DNA of 64,000 nt from JAPLJC01 sp052326585 (GTDB lineage: Bacteria; Desulfobacterota; Desulfobaccia; Desulfobaccales; 0-14-0-80-60-11), in assembly GCA_052326585.1 (NCBI GenBank), contig JBKQLU010000003.1, positions 124,001-188,000 of the forward strand. The letters are read 5' to 3'. Below are positions 43,068 to 54,554 of the stretch, in pieces. The notes under the pieces were generated by a model. It was not told the origin of the DNA, made no database searches, and saw only the letters and a program-made list of their open reading frames with translations. The position numbers were made by a program, and so were the translations under genes. How positions within the stretch are numbered: position 1 is the first letter of the stretch; each line of letters opens with the position of its first letter.

Positions 43068-44294
43068 GTGAAACCGGTGGACGAACAACTGGCTCTGATC
43101 AGGCAGGGCTGCCAGGAGATCATCCGGGAAGAGGAGCTTAAGGCCCGGCTGCAGGAGGCCATCGCCACCGGCAAGCCTTTGCGGGTCAAAGCCGGGTTCG
43201 ATCCCACCGCCCCGGACCTGCACCTGGGGCACACGGTGCTCATCCAGAAGCTCAAACACTTCCAGGACCTGGGCCACCAGGTGATCTTCCTCATCGGCGA
43301 TTTCACCGGTCTCATCGGCGACCCCTCGGGCAAGAGCGAAACCCGCCCGCCCCTTACGGAAGCAGAGGTCAAGGCCAACGCCGCCACCTACGAACGCCAG
43401 ATCTTTAAGATCCTGGACCCAAAGAAAACCCTTATCGACTTCAACAGCCGCTGGATGAAGGCAATGTCCGCCCGGGACCTGGTCAAACTGGCGGCCCACC
43501 ACACCGTGGCCCGCATGCTGGAGCGGGAGGATTTTCATAAGCGCTATGCCTCCCAGACCCCCATCAGCATCCACGAGTTTCTCTATCCGCTGATCCAGGG
43601 CTATGACTCGGTAGCCCTCAAGGCCGACGTGGAGTTGGGGGGCACCGACCAGACCTTTAACCTCCTGGTGGGCCGGGACTTGCAGCGGGAATACGGCCAG
43701 CAGCCCCAGGTGGTGATCACCTTGCCGCTGCTGGAAGGGCTGGACGGGGTGCAGAAGATGAGCAAGTCCCTGGGGAACTACGTGGGGATCGACGAAGCCC
43801 CGGAGGTCATGTTCGGCAAGATCATGTCCATCTCTGACACCTTGATGCTGCGCTATTTTGAACTCCTCACTGACATCACCCCGGGGGAGATGGCCCGCCT
43901 CCAAGAGGATCTGGCCCAGGGGTCCAAACACCCCCGCCAGGTGAAGGAGGATCTGGCCCTGGAACTGGTAGCCCGCTATCACGGCAAGGATGCCGCACTC
44001 GAGGCGGCCCGCCAGTTCGCGCGCATCTTCCGGGAAAAGGGCCTGCCGGAGGAGATTGAGGAAAAAAGCTTTGAAGTCGCTGGGGTGGGTGCAAAGGTGT
44101 GGCTGCCGCGCTTGCTTACCGACGCGGGTTTGGCGAGAAGTAATTCAGACGCTCTGCGTCTCATTGAGCAAGGGGCAGTCTATCTGGACGGTGAGAAGGT
44201 TACCAATCCCCAGACAGAATTGCCGGTAGAGCACACGTATCTATTCAAAGTTGGGAAACGCCGCTTTATGAAAATTAAATTGATTTCGGTTTGA
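43068..44294 (+). CDS. tyrS: tyrosyl-tRNA synthetase
   Basis: The 408-residue class Ic synthetase has the HIGH-type motif FDPTAPDLHLGHTVLIQKL (about 46-64), GDFTGLIGDPSGKSETRP, and KMSKSLGNYVGIDE (about 228-241). A C-terminal S4 RNA-binding domain follows (about 335-405, WLPRLLTDAGLARSNSDALR). This is the longer TyrRS-2 (TyrZ-like) type judged by the HLGH motif and length. Translation starts at GTG. Confidence 0.94.
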   Translation: MKPVDEQLALIRQGCQEIIREEELKARLQEAIATGKPLRVKAGFDPTAPDLHLGHTVLIQKLKHFQDLGHQVIFLIGDFTGLIGDPSGKSETRPPLTEAEVKANAATYERQIFKILDPKKTLIDFNSRWMKAMSARDLVKLAAHHTVARMLEREDFHKRYASQTPISIHEFLYPLIQGYDSVALKADVELGGTDQTFNLLVGRDLQREYGQQPQVVITLPLLEGLDGVQKMSKSLGNYVGIDEAPEVMFGKIMSISDTLMLRYFELLTDITPGEMARLQEDLAQGSKHPRQVKEDLALELVARYHGKDAALEAARQFARIFREKGLPEEIEEKSFEVAGVGAKVWLPRLLTDAGLARSNSDALRLIEQGAVYLDGEKVTNPQTELPVEHTYLFKVGKRRFMKIKLISV

Positions 44295-44355
44295 AAATCG
44301 AAGTTGTCGGACTTTGCCAAGCAGGGCTTCTAGATACAAAAGCTCCCCTAATAAT

Positions 44356-45651
44356 CTAGCCCTCTCCCCCAGGTTCCCTTTCCCTTCTCGCGCCTCCGCG
44401 CCGCCGGCGGCGGTGGGTACGCCGGCGCCCCGACCGGGCGGCCCGGGCCTGGGGCGGCCGGGGCGGGAGCTGGTCCGGGGCGCAACGCTCCAGCAATTCG
44501 GCTTCCGGGGCTTCCTTGATCTGGAACAGCATCCAGGCCTCGGGGTAGAGGGCCAAGCGGGCCTGGCGGGCCGGTACGGGCCGCTGCTTCCGCAGCAGCG
44601 GGGCCACCCGGGCTTCCAGGGCCAGAATCTGGGAGACGTCGTCATGGCGCTGCCGGGGAAATTCGATGCCCCCCAGGGCTCGCTTGATCCCCTCATGGAT
44701 GAAGTCCCGCAGCTCCTTGAAATCTTCCGGAAAGTCGGGGCACTCTTCTAAAAACGGGGTCAAAAAGACGGCCCAGAGGAGACTATCGGAGACCTGCCGC
44801 TCTCCCAACATCAGCAGGTCCAGGCGGTGGCAGAGGGCCAGGAGGCGCGCCTGGCCGTCCCGGTCCAGGCGCCCTTCCCAGGCAGGGAAGATGGCGTAAA
44901 AGAGGGCGGAGGACAGCATCAGGTGGAAGAAGGGGGCGGCGGCGGCGCTGCGGAAGTCCTTGAGCAGTTCATCCCGCACCCGGGAAGGGGGACAGCTGCG
45001 GATCAGGGGGCCCTTAGACAAGATCTCCCGCCAGGCGCCCGCCTCGATGCTGAAGCCGGTGCGGGCCGCGTGGCGCAGGGTCCGCAGCATGCGCACCGGG
45101 TCGCGCTCGAAGCGCACTGCCGGGTCGCCGATGACCCGGATGATCCGATTCTCCAGATCCGTCAGGCCCCCCACGTAGTCCACCAGGGAAAAATCGCTGA
45201 TGTCGTAAAACAGGGCGTTGATGGTGAGATCCCGGCGCTCGGCGTCCTCGGCCGGCGTGCCGAAGGTCTGCTCCCGGATGGGAGCGCCTGCCGGGTTCGG
45301 CTCCTCCTCAAACTCCGAGCGGCGCCGGAAGGTGGAGACCTCGACGATGCGGCCGCCATGGAAAAAGACCTGCACCAGCCGGAAGCGCCGGCCGATGATA
45401 CGGCTGTTGCGGAAGAGTTTGCGCAGCTCTCCGGGACGGGCGTTGGTGACCACGTCGAAATCCTTGGGCCTCTTCCCCAGGAGCAGGTCCCGCACCCCGC
45501 CCCCCACCAGATAGACGGTATAACCGGCGTGCAGCAGCCGGTAGAGGACCTTAAGGGCCTCCACATCGATATCTTTCCGGGAGACGATATGTTGCGGCCG
45601 GGGGATGATGCGGGGCAGGACTTCTGCCGGTTCAGGGGTGGCATACCGCAT
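44356..45651 (-). CDS. pcnB: poly(A) polymerase / tRNA nucleotidyltransferase family (PcnB)
   Basis: The 431-residue class II nucleotidyltransferase has the catalytic motif VYLVGGGVRDLLLGKRPKDF, with the metal-binding DFDVV (about 65). RRDLTINALFYD (about 138) and ERDPVRMLRTLRHAARTGFS (about 180) follow, then an all-helical C-terminal body and a very basic tail of Arg repeats (RRRTHRRRRRGG). The ARTGFS and basic tail point to polyadenylating PcnB rather than CCA-adding enzyme. It is convergent with tyrS. Confidence 0.88.
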   Translation of the reverse strand: MRYATPEPAEVLPRIIPRPQHIVSRKDIDVEALKVLYRLLHAGYTVYLVGGGVRDLLLGKRPKDFDVVTNARPGELRKLFRNSRIIGRRFRLVQVFFHGGRIVEVSTFRRRSEFEEEPNPAGAPIREQTFGTPAEDAERRDLTINALFYDISDFSLVDYVGGLTDLENRIIRVIGDPAVRFERDPVRMLRTLRHAARTGFSIEAGAWREILSKGPLIRSCPPSRVRDELLKDFRSAAAAPFFHLMLSSALFYAIFPAWEGRLDRDGQARLLALCHRLDLLMLGERQVSDSLLWAVFLTPFLEECPDFPEDFKELRDFIHEGIKRALGGIEFPRQRHDDVSQILALEARVAPLLRKQRPVPARQARLALYPEAWMLFQIKEAPEAELLERCAPDQLPPRPPQARAARSGRRRTHRRRRRGGARREREPGGEG

Positions 45652-45811
45652 TTAGTTATTATAGGCGAAATCTGTCAATTTTTTAACCCCTTATTTAATA
45701 AAGTCCCCCAGTTTCCCGGCCCGACCCGGGAAAATCGGCCGGGCGAGGTGGAATTATTGACAAGCGGCGCCAATCCATATATTTCTAAGCTGTTAGAGGT
45801 ATAGCTGGAAC

Positions 45812-46291
45812 GTGGAGGCGAACCTGGGGGCTAAACGGCTGGTGCTGGCCCTGGCCACCTGGGGGGGAGTGGGCCTGCTGCCGGGCGCCCCGGGCACCTG
45901 GGGGACCCTGGCGGCCCTGCCCCTCTGGTGGGCCCTGGCGCACCTGGGTCCCTGGGGCTACGCCCTGGGGACGGCGGTGGTTCTGCTGGCGGGCTGGTGG
46001 GCCGCGGGCCCGGCCCAGGATTATCTGGGGCGAGCCGACCACCCCGCCATCGTCATCGATGAAGTGGCGGGCCTGCTGCTCACCTTGGCCGGGGCGCCGG
46101 TGTCCTGGGCCGCCGCGGGCATTGGCTTTATCTTATTCCGGACCCTGGACATCTTGAAACCGCCTCCCATCCGCTGGTTCTCTTCCGGGGAATCCGGCGG
46201 TCTGGAAGTGGTGCTGGACGACGTGGTGGCGGGGGTGCTGGCCCGGCTGCTTCTGGAAATAGCCTCTGCCTTGGGAATCTTGCCAGGCTGA
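45812..46291 (+). CDS. pgpA: phosphatidylglycerophosphatase A
   Basis: This 159-residue inner-membrane phosphatase converts phosphatidylglycerophosphate to phosphatidylglycerol. Family motifs are TWGGVGLLPGAPGTWGTLAA (about 17-36), the catalytic VIDEVAGLL (about 84) and RTLDILKPPPIRWFSSGE...VLDDVVAGV near the C-terminus. Start is GTG at 45812. It begins the common pgpA-cinA-thpR-recA order. Confidence 0.93.
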   Translation: MEANLGAKRLVLALATWGGVGLLPGAPGTWGTLAALPLWWALAHLGPWGYALGTAVVLLAGWWAAGPAQDYLGRADHPAIVIDEVAGLLLTLAGAPVSWAAAGIGFILFRTLDILKPPPIRWFSSGESGGLEVVLDDVVAGVLARLLLEIASALGILPG

Positions 46292-46342
46292 TTCTGCCTG
46301 GCCAAAATATTGAGAATTCAAATTGGCTGGTTGAGCTAACCG

Positions 46343-47602
46343 TTGGGAACTTCCATACAAGGTGAGATCATCGCCACCGGCACGGAGTTGATCACCGGGC
46401 GGGTGGCCGATTTTAACGCCGGCTACGCGGCCCGGCGGCTCCACGAGGTGGGCCTGACCGCGCAGCGGCTCACCATCCTGGGGGATGAGCCGCCGCTGTT
46501 CCGGGAGATCCTGCTCCGGGCGCTGGGCCGCTCCCGGTTCATCATCATCACCGGAGGCCTGGGGGCCACCGAAGACGACGTCACCGTGGCCGCCGCGGCC
46601 GAGGCCCTGGGGTTGCCGCTCCTCCAGGACGAGGTACTGCTGGCCCGCATCCACCGCAGTCTGGAGGAGCGCCACACCCCCTGGCTGGAGCGCTACGGCC
46701 GCCTGGCCCTGATTCCCCGGGGCGCCGTGGTCCTGGACGCCGGCGGCCTGGCCTGCTGCGGTTTTGCCCTGAAGCACGGCGGCGCCCGGCTCTTTTTCCT
46801 GCCCGGGGTCCCCTCTGAGATGCAGGCCCTGTTCGACGCCTATGTACTCCCCAGCCTGGTGGAGTGGGCCGGAGACCTGGGCGCGGTAGCCCAGCGCACC
46901 TTGCGGCTGTTTGGCATCTCCGAGACCCAGTTGCAGGAAGTAGTTGCCCAGATCCCGGAATTCCAGCAAGGGGTGAGCGTGGGTTATTACCCCAATTTTC
47001 CCGAGAACCACCTCGTCCTGACGATGCGCGGCCGGAACCGCGGGGTTCTGGAGGAGACCCTGGACCGCCTGACCGCGGCCCTGGCCCGGGAGGTGGGCGA
47101 CGTGCTCTTGGGGCCGGAAGGGACGCCGCTGGAGGAGCTGGTGGGGCGTCAGTTGCGAGAAGGCGCCCTCACCCTGGCCCTGGGCGAATCCTGCACCGGC
47201 GGCCTCATCGGCCACCGCCTCACCAACGTGGCCGGCTCCTCGGACTATTTCCTGGGCGGGGTGGTCTCCTACGGCAACCAGGCCAAGCTGGAGCTTCTGC
47301 GGGTGGCCCCGGAGGTCCTGGCGGCCTGGGGGGCGGTGAGCCCGGAGACGGCTCGGGAGATGGCCCGGGGGGCGCAGACGGTCTTCGGCGCCCATCTGGG
47401 TCTGGCGGTCACCGGCATCGCCGGCCCCGGCGGCGGCTCACCCGGGAAGCCGGTGGGCACAGTGTACGTCGGCCTGGCCACCCCGGACGGGGTAGAGGTC
47501 TGGCACTACCTCTTCCACGGCCCCCGGGAAGCGATCAAAATCTTGTCGGCCCAGACCGCCTTGGACCGCCTGCGGCGGCAATTGCAAGGGCCGGCAGAAT
47601 AG
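46343..47602 (+). CDS. cinA: CinA family nicotinamide-nucleotide amidohydrolase
   Basis: The 419-residue protein has an N-terminal MoaB/MogA-like COG1058 domain (GEIIATGTELITGRVADFN at about 7, IITGGLGATEDDVT at about 69). Its C-terminal CinA domain has nicotinamide-mononucleotide deamidase activity (ALGESCTGGLIGHRLTNVAG at about 279, AVTGIAGPGGGSPGKPVGTV at about 352). It appears to start at TTG 46343; no better upstream codon is in frame. Confidence 0.92.
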   Translation: MGTSIQGEIIATGTELITGRVADFNAGYAARRLHEVGLTAQRLTILGDEPPLFREILLRALGRSRFIIITGGLGATEDDVTVAAAAEALGLPLLQDEVLLARIHRSLEERHTPWLERYGRLALIPRGAVVLDAGGLACCGFALKHGGARLFFLPGVPSEMQALFDAYVLPSLVEWAGDLGAVAQRTLRLFGISETQLQEVVAQIPEFQQGVSVGYYPNFPENHLVLTMRGRNRGVLEETLDRLTAALAREVGDVLLGPEGTPLEELVGRQLREGALTLALGESCTGGLIGHRLTNVAGSSDYFLGGVVSYGNQAKLELLRVAPEVLAAWGAVSPETAREMARGAQTVFGAHLGLAVTGIAGPGGGSPGKPVGTVYVGLATPDGVEVWHYLFHGPREAIKILSAQTALDRLRRQLQGPAE

Positions 47603-47830
47603 GGGCAGCCCGGTTACGGCGAGCGGATTGCGGGGGCGCGCCTCGGAGTGCGCCCGCAAAGGGCGGACACCTGGGTCCGTCCCTACAGAGGCAGGGCGTA
47701 GGGTGCGCCTTAGGCACCGTTAAGGTTATCCCGGAAATACCGGCGTTTAATGGGCGCGTATTTACCCCCCATAGAACTCACTTTTTTAAAAAGTTGGAAG
47801 CTGACTGCCGATCGCTGAGGGCTCAACAAC

Positions 47831-48394
47831 ATGATCCGCGCCTTTCTGGCCATCGACCTGCCCGAGAGCCTGCGCCCCGGCTTGGCCCTGGCGCAGGGGG
47901 AATTGAAAAAGAGCCAGGCCGACGTGCGCTGGGTGCCCCCGGGCAATATTCATATCACCTTGAAATTTTTCGGCAACCTCCCGGACGCCGAGGTGCCGCC
48001 CATCATCGCCGCGGCCCGCCAGGTGGCCTCCCGGCAGGCTCCCCTGTCACTTAAGGTATTGGGCGCCGGCGGCTTCCCCAGCAGTCGCAGCCCCCGGGTG
48101 GTGTGGCTGGGCCTGGGGGGGGACCTGCTGCCGTTAAGCCAGTTTTTCCAGCGGCTGGAAAAGGCCTTCGCCCAACTGGGTTATCCGCCGGAGGGCCGGG
48201 CCTTCAACCCGCACCTGACCTTGGGCCGGGTGCGCTCCCCCGAGGGCCGGGCGCAGTTGAGCCGGGCCATCGAAAAACTGGAAGTCGCCTGGCCGCCCTT
48301 TCCGGTGCGGGAGATCATCTTGTATCAAAGCGTGCTGTCGCCTAAGGGCTCGACGTATACGCCGTTGGAAGTGATTGAGCTAAGTGAGCAGTGA
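47831..48394 (+). CDS. thpR: RNA 2',3'-cyclic phosphodiesterase
   Basis: This 187-residue 2H phosphoesterase carries the two HxTx motifs HITLKFFG (about 41) and HLTLGRV (about 133), each framing the active site. It begins MIRAFLAIDLPESLRPGLAL. Members open 2',3'-cyclic phosphates and ligate tRNA halves in vitro; the cellular role is unclear. It lies between cinA and recA as in many relatives, but the gap to recA (479 bp) is filled with repeats. Confidence 0.92.
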   Translation: MIRAFLAIDLPESLRPGLALAQGELKKSQADVRWVPPGNIHITLKFFGNLPDAEVPPIIAAARQVASRQAPLSLKVLGAGGFPSSRSPRVVWLGLGGDLLPLSQFFQRLEKAFAQLGYPPEGRAFNPHLTLGRVRSPEGRAQLSRAIEKLEVAWPPFPVREIILYQSVLSPKGSTYTPLEVIELSEQ

Positions 48395-48462
48395 GGGACC
48401 GGGGATTAGGGACAATGGTGCTCACTTAAAACATCCTGTGATCATGGAATGGCTATTTTTTT

Positions 48463-48524
48463 GTCATTCTGAGGGAGCCGCAGGCGACCGAAGAATCTAG
48501 ATCCTTCGCTTCGCTCAGGATGAC
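48463..48524. repeat. inverted GTCATTCTGAG element, second full copy
   Basis: 62 bp from GTCATTCTGAGGGAGCCGCA to CTTCGCTCAGGATGAC, in reverse orientation relative to 10641-10700. Its core TCTAGATCC is shared. Confidence 0.75.
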
Positions 48525-48614
48525 AACTATCTTCACGAATGAAGCATGACAAGAAAACGATAAAGATATAGATTACGAATCAAAAAACAGCCGCCGCCCT
48601 AGGCGGCGAAGAGA

Positions 48615-48846
48615 TGTAGCCGCAGGCTTTAGCCTGCGTGCACAGGCGGGACGCCTGTGCCACCAAAAAAATGATGATAATAGATATTGTTACAGCATCC
48701 AGAGAAAGGTTTTCTTATTATGTTGACAAATGTAATGAACTTTATCGTTCTGGACACGATTTGAGTTTTTATAGAGACCTGATTGGTATGCATAGAAAGA
48801 GTGGGGAATTAGGGTTAATCAACGCAGGCTAACGCCTGCGGCTACA
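48615..48846. mobile_element. 232-bp element with 13-bp terminal inverted repeats (REP-doublet/MITE-like)
   Basis: The ends TGTAGCCGCAGGC (48615-48627) and GCCTGCGGCTACA (48834-48846) are perfect inverted repeats. Each is part of an 18-bp palindrome: CGCAGGCTTTAGCCTGCG at 48621-48638 and CGCAGGCTAACGCCTGCG at 48823-48840. A variant of the CACAGGCG..CGCCTGTG palindrome lies just inside the left end. The interior (48671-48820) is AT-rich with a short frame of about 53 residues (MMIIDIVTASRERFSYYVDK...), probably captured or decayed DNA. It is inserted in the thpR-recA gap; the rest of the gap (48395-48462, 48525-48614) holds nothing recognisable. Confidence 0.55.
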
Positions 48847-48873
48847 TAAAATCCAACCATAAGGAATATACCC

Positions 48874-49910
48874 ATGAGCGACCAAGTTGCGGCGGATAAG
48901 GCCAAGGCCCTGGATCAGGCCCTGAGTCACATCGAAAAACAGTATGGCAAGGGCTCCATCATGCGCCTGGGGGCCGATGAAAAGCTGGACGTGGCGGTAA
49001 TCTCCAGCGGCTGCCTCTCCCTGGACCTGGCCTTGGGGATCGGCGGCATCCCCCGGGGCCGGGTCGTCGAGATCTTCGGGCCCGAGGCCTCCGGCAAGAC
49101 CACCCTGGCCTTGCACGTCATCGCCGAGGCCCAGCTCAAGAACGGGGTGGCGGCCTTTGTGGACGCCGAGCATGCCCTGGACGTGAACTATGCCCGCAAG
49201 CTGGGGGTCAGGACCGAGGACCTGCTCATCTCCCAGCCCGATTCCGGTGAACAGGCCCTGGAGATCACCGAGATCCTGGTGCGCTCCAATGCCGTGGACG
49301 TGGTGGTGGTGGACTCGGTGGCCGCCCTGGTGCCCCGCTCGGAAATCGAAGGGGACATGGGCGACGCCCAGATGGGTTCCCAGGCCCGTTTGATGTCCCA
49401 GGCCCTGCGCAAGCTCACTTCGGCCATCAGCAAATCCCTGACCTCGGTGATCTTCATCAACCAGATCCGCCATAAGATCGGGGTCATGTTCGGCAACCCC
49501 GAAACCACCACCGGGGGCAATGCCCTGAAGTTTTATGCCAGCATGCGCCTGGACATCCGCCGCATCAGCGCCATCAAGCAGGGGGATGAGACCATCGGCT
49601 CCCACTCCCGGGTGAAGGTGGTGAAAAACAAGCTGGCGCCGCCCTTCCAGGAGGCGGAATTCGACATCATCTTCGGCCAGGGGATCTCCCGGGAAGGGGA
49701 CCTCCTGGACCTGGCCGCCGATCAGGGCCTCATCCAGAAGAGCGGCGCCTGGTTTAGCTACGGCGGCGAGCGCATCGGCCAGGGCCGGGAGAACGCCAAG
49801 ACCTATCTCAAGGAGCACCCGCAGGTGGCCATGGAACTGGACAAACAGGTGCGGGCCGCGCACGGCATGGCCGCTACCCCCTCCGACGCCGCCGGGGAGC
49901 AGCCGCTCCC

Positions 49911-49914
<4 letters not shown>
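48874..49914 (+). CDS. recA: recombinase RecA
   Basis: The 346-residue RecA has the Walker A GPEASGKTTLALHVIAEAQL (about 69-88), Walker B VVVVDSVAALVPRSE (about 142), the L2 region (MFGNPETTTGGNALKFYAS) and a standard acidic/Pro-rich C-terminal tail. Unlike Escherichia coli, no recX lies between recA and alaS. The stop overlaps the alaS start by 4 bp (ATGA), so the two genes are translationally coupled. RBS AAGGAATA precedes the ATG. Confidence 0.97.
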
Positions 49915-52562
<2,648 letters not shown>

Positions 52563-52574
52563 AAGGAAATTGTC

Positions 52575-52745
52575 ATGAGCAAATTCAAAGAAAATTTCGT
52601 GATTGATGATAAAGGCAAACAAATCGGGGTAATTTTGGATATTGGCGAATATCGCAAGCTCTTGGAAGAGATTGAAGAGCTGGAATCAATCCACGCTTAC
52701 GATGCTGCCAAAGCTGCCAAGGATGAAGCTATTCCCTTTGAATAG
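52575..52745 (+). CDS. antitoxin-like small protein (56 aa)
   Basis: The 56-residue protein MSKFKENFVIDDKGKQIGVI... continues LDIGEYRKLLEEIEELESIH and ends DEAIPFE. It resembles Phd/RelB-type antitoxin N-termini (YefM-like: strand, DIGEYxKLLEExEELE helix). Full-length relatives carry about 20-30 more residues that clamp the toxin, and are followed by a RelE/Txe toxin gene. Here no toxin follows, and the next gene is a damaged TIR protein. AAAAGGA lies 9 nt before the ATG. It is an orphan or truncated antitoxin at the start of an AT-rich patch. Confidence 0.65.
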   Translation: MSKFKENFVIDDKGKQIGVILDIGEYRKLLEEIEELESIHAYDAAKAAKDEAIPFE

Positions 52746-52790
52746 TAAAATGTAAGGTGCGCATTGCGCACCATATACACGTGTATTTTT

Positions 52791-53738
52791 ATGACTACGG
52801 AAGAAAAACAATTTGACGTTGCACTTTCCTTTGCAGGTGAAGACCGCAAATATGTTGAAGAAGTGGCCTCTAACCTGCGCAAAATGGGAATAAAGGTTTT
52901 TTATGATAAATATTAGTTAGTTACATTATGGGGGAAGAATTTATATGACCATTTGCAAGATGTGTATCAAAATAAAGCGAAATATACAGTAATTTTCGTT
53001 TCAAAACATTATGCTGAAAAAATCTGGACCAATCATGAAAGGAAAAGCGCACAAGCGAAAGCCTTCGTTTCAAATCAAGAATATATCTTACCTGCAAAAT
53101 TTGATGAAACAGAAATCCCCGGCCTCCTTCCAACAGTTGGATATGTTAACGTTCTAGAATATTCGCCTAAAGAATTCGCAGAATTGATAAAGAAAAAAAT
53201 CGGCATCATTATGAGATACGAATTTTTTCCTGATGAACCTGATGTTTTATACAAGAACCTAAAAGCCAAAAGTAAAAAGAAACAAAATGTAATTAAATTA
53301 TTTGCCCTACGATTTTTTGAAAATTTAAAATTAATGACTTTAGAAGAGAGAAGACTATTATATGAAACGATAGCCCATTCATGCCCCTATGGACGACCAG
53401 AAGATGTTCATTTAAATATCGAATTCCTAAGTAGGAATATCGGAAAATCTATTGAAGAAATCGAAGCAATATATTCGAGGCTCGCTTGCTTTGATATAGT
53501 AGCTAAAATTATAATGGAAGAGAATGAAGAAGACCAAATATGCAAAGAATTTCAAATAATTAAAATAGTATATAGTCCTCGATATGCAGATCTTCCAGAA
53601 ATAGAAAATGCAACCTTCATCCCAATAGAACTAGTAACAATATTTCAAGAAAATTTATGCCCTGATTGTAGAAGAATCGCTTGGGATAATCTGGATTTTT
53701 CAATTATTAGCACCCTAACCGGTTTTCCTGAATCCTAG
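52791..53738 (+). pseudogene. TIR-domain protein interrupted by an in-frame amber codon
   Basis: An ATG at 52791 opens MTTEEKQFDVALSFAGEDRK, then YVEEVASNLRKMGIKVFYDKY, the TIR beta-A strand and box region. It stops at TAG 52914-52916 and continues in the same frame as LVTLWGKNLYDHLQDVYQNK...KYTVIFVSKHYAEK, WTNHERKSAQAKAFVSNQEY, so the TIR domain and the Glu of NHERKSAQ are kept. In homologues this position is usually Glu, so TAG probably arose from GAG. The remaining C-terminal half (about 130-315) has no family I recognise. The whole gene is AT-rich, of defence-island type, directly after alaS. Without suppression the product is a 41-residue fragment. Confidence 0.75.
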
Positions 53739-53776
53739 AATAAATTCTGAATCCTTTTCTATGAGGAACCCCAAAC

Positions 53777-54166
53777 TTGCACGAATACGGCCTGATGGAA
53801 AACGTCATGGCGGTCATCATGGCGGAGCTCAAGAAATCCGGGGACGAAGAGGTTAAGGCCGGCCGGCGGCTCACGGTGACCCTGAAGGTGGGGGCCCTGG
53901 AGCTCCATAGCGAAGCCGCCCTGCGCCAGGCCTTTGAGGTCCTGAGCCAGGGCACCGCCCTGGAGGGGGCCCGCCTGGACCTAGTAATCCTGCCGATGAC
54001 TTTGGCCTGCCCCCAGTGCGCCTTCCGGGGCCCCTTACCCCTGGGCGCCGCCGACCCCCACGCAGCCCTCCCCATGGCCGAGTGCCCCCAATGCGGCGCC
54101 CTGGCCCCGGTTCAGGACGGACGCGGCGTAGAGTCCATCGACCTGACCTGGGAAGACGAAGCCTAA
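53777..54166 (+). CDS. hypA: hydrogenase maturation nickel chaperone HypA
   Basis: The 129-residue protein begins MHEYGLMENV (His2 is a nickel ligand) and carries two CxxC zinc motifs, CPQCAF (about 76) and CPQCGA (about 100). It delivers nickel to hydrogenase large subunits with HypB. Start is TTG. Its natural client in this window is MvhA, 34 kb away; hypB-F are not seen here. It is separated from the histidine kinase genes by 388 bp. Confidence 0.93.
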   Translation: MHEYGLMENVMAVIMAELKKSGDEEVKAGRRLTVTLKVGALELHSEAALRQAFEVLSQGTALEGARLDLVILPMTLACPQCAFRGPLPLGAADPHAALPMAECPQCGALAPVQDGRGVESIDLTWEDEA

Positions 54167-54554
54167 GGTTGGCATGGCAGGCGGTCTTCGCCTTTGAAGA
54201 TTCACAGTGCTCTTTCTCGCCGGCTGCTTTGCTATAATCTGTGACGCGGAGGGAAGCAGAGACCACAGGCACATATCAACAATAGAAATCACTACTATAA
54301 ATGGGAACTTATCAAGACTCTGAAAACTTCCCATATCCAGATCATATTCGCAATTTTTCCCGCCCCAGTGATAGGTGCCGATCCTGGCAAGATATCAACC
54401 GCCACCAAGAATCCTCAAGAAACTGTCTCATCCTCAGATTTTCCATACACCCATCAACGTATAAACATCATCATTCCTCTTTGAAAATTTATGTGATATA
54501 TGTTCTCACCTCACCAACTATATTGCATACGCTACAAGTTTATCGGGAGCAGTC
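54167..54554. other. non-coding stretch upstream of the histidine kinase
   Basis: 388 bp, moderately AT-rich after 54240. A TATAAT at 54233-54238 could be a -10 box, but no matching -35 is apparent. A weak frame here lacks any motif. Confidence 0.35.

Noticed and set aside
52914..52916. Amber codon in the TIR gene as pyrrolysine or programmed readthrough.
   Set aside because: No pyl genes or recoding signal are visible, and homologues have Glu here, so a point mutation is simpler.
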